Part shown: positions 63,999-64,000 of the stretch, piece after piece
How positions within the stretch are numbered: position 1 is the first letter of the stretch
Layout: every line of letters starts with the position of its first letter
From: CAIXSC01 sp046349855
GTDB lineage: Bacteria; Planctomycetota; Planctomycetia; Pirellulales; Pirellulaceae
Reading direction: 5' to 3'
Assembly (NCBI GenBank): GCA_046349855.1
Contig: JAXMBM010000009.1
Span: 87,130 to 151,129, forward strand
DNA length: 64,000 nucleotides
The notes under the pieces: generated by a model
Databases searched by the model: none
What the model was told of the DNA's origin: nothing
The model's input: the letters and a program-made list of their open reading frames with translations, nothing else
Translations under genes and position numbers: made by a program

Positions 63999-64000
63999 TG

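Overview
The window is high-GC DNA from a planctomycete (Planctomycetota; genus not assignable by reading). Marks of that phylum are an operon of a planctomycete-type cytochrome/DUF1549/DUF1553 protein with two DUF1501 proteins, a third DUF1501 gene, two Tat-exported Gfo/Idh/MocA proteins, an ECF sigma factor overlapping a Ser/Thr kinase that carries a TIGR03067 lipocalin-like domain, and two surface proteins whose N-termini carry the planctomycete Glu-x-Arg-x-Leu-Leu-Ala export-type motif. No rRNA, tRNA or CRISPR was recognised.

Layout. 1-4.6 kb (minus): a surface protein running off the left edge, a Pro-rich/His-Trp-rich/TPR secreted protein and a SnoaL-like secreted protein. 4.9-7.9 kb (plus): Gfo/Idh/MocA protein and class I fumarase. 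7.9-10.1 kb (minus): cytochrome P450 followed by a TetR regulator, with an AT-rich palindrome in the P450 promoter. 10.4-23.2 kb (plus): ECF sigma factor, two small secreted proteins, a second Gfo/Idh/MocA protein, a HEAT-repeat protein, then the cytochrome/DUF1549/DUF1553 - DUF1501 - DUF1501 operon. 23.3-26.0 kb (minus): aldehyde dehydrogenase and RibBA. 26.2-33.3 kb: a 2360-residue protein made of two complete UvrA proteins in tandem plus a duplicated C-terminal domain. 33.4-39.3 kb: a zinc-ribbon/M48 protease, then the sigma factor/kinase pair. 39.5-41.9 kb: a protein with what looks like a phosphatidylinositol-kinase-like catalytic core. 42.1-51.7 kb: a 3174-residue RHS/YD-repeat surface protein with dockerin repeats. 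51.9-57.3 kb: third DUF1501 protein, a beta-propeller/esterase fusion, a small protein and a pRiA4b ORF-3-like protein.

From about 57.3 kb to the right edge the character changes: recombinase and transposase remnants, lower GC to the right, and small genes all on the minus strand. Four clear imperfect palindromes of 89-101 bp plus a weaker fifth have the architecture of integron attC sites (paired arms, a one-base bulge, GTT-containing ends). They alternate with genes that start 13-28 bp after one site and stop 31-46 bp before the next. I read this as an integron cassette array (or an array lacking its integrase), with cassettes for an ankyrin/zinc-ribbon protein, a lipoprotein, a decayed TIGR03067 protein and a WD40 lipoprotein. 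The WD40 gene is cut inside its signal peptide by an intact 1285-bp ISAs1-family element with 18-bp terminal inverted repeats and a 10-bp target duplication, from which the original gene can be rebuilt exactly.
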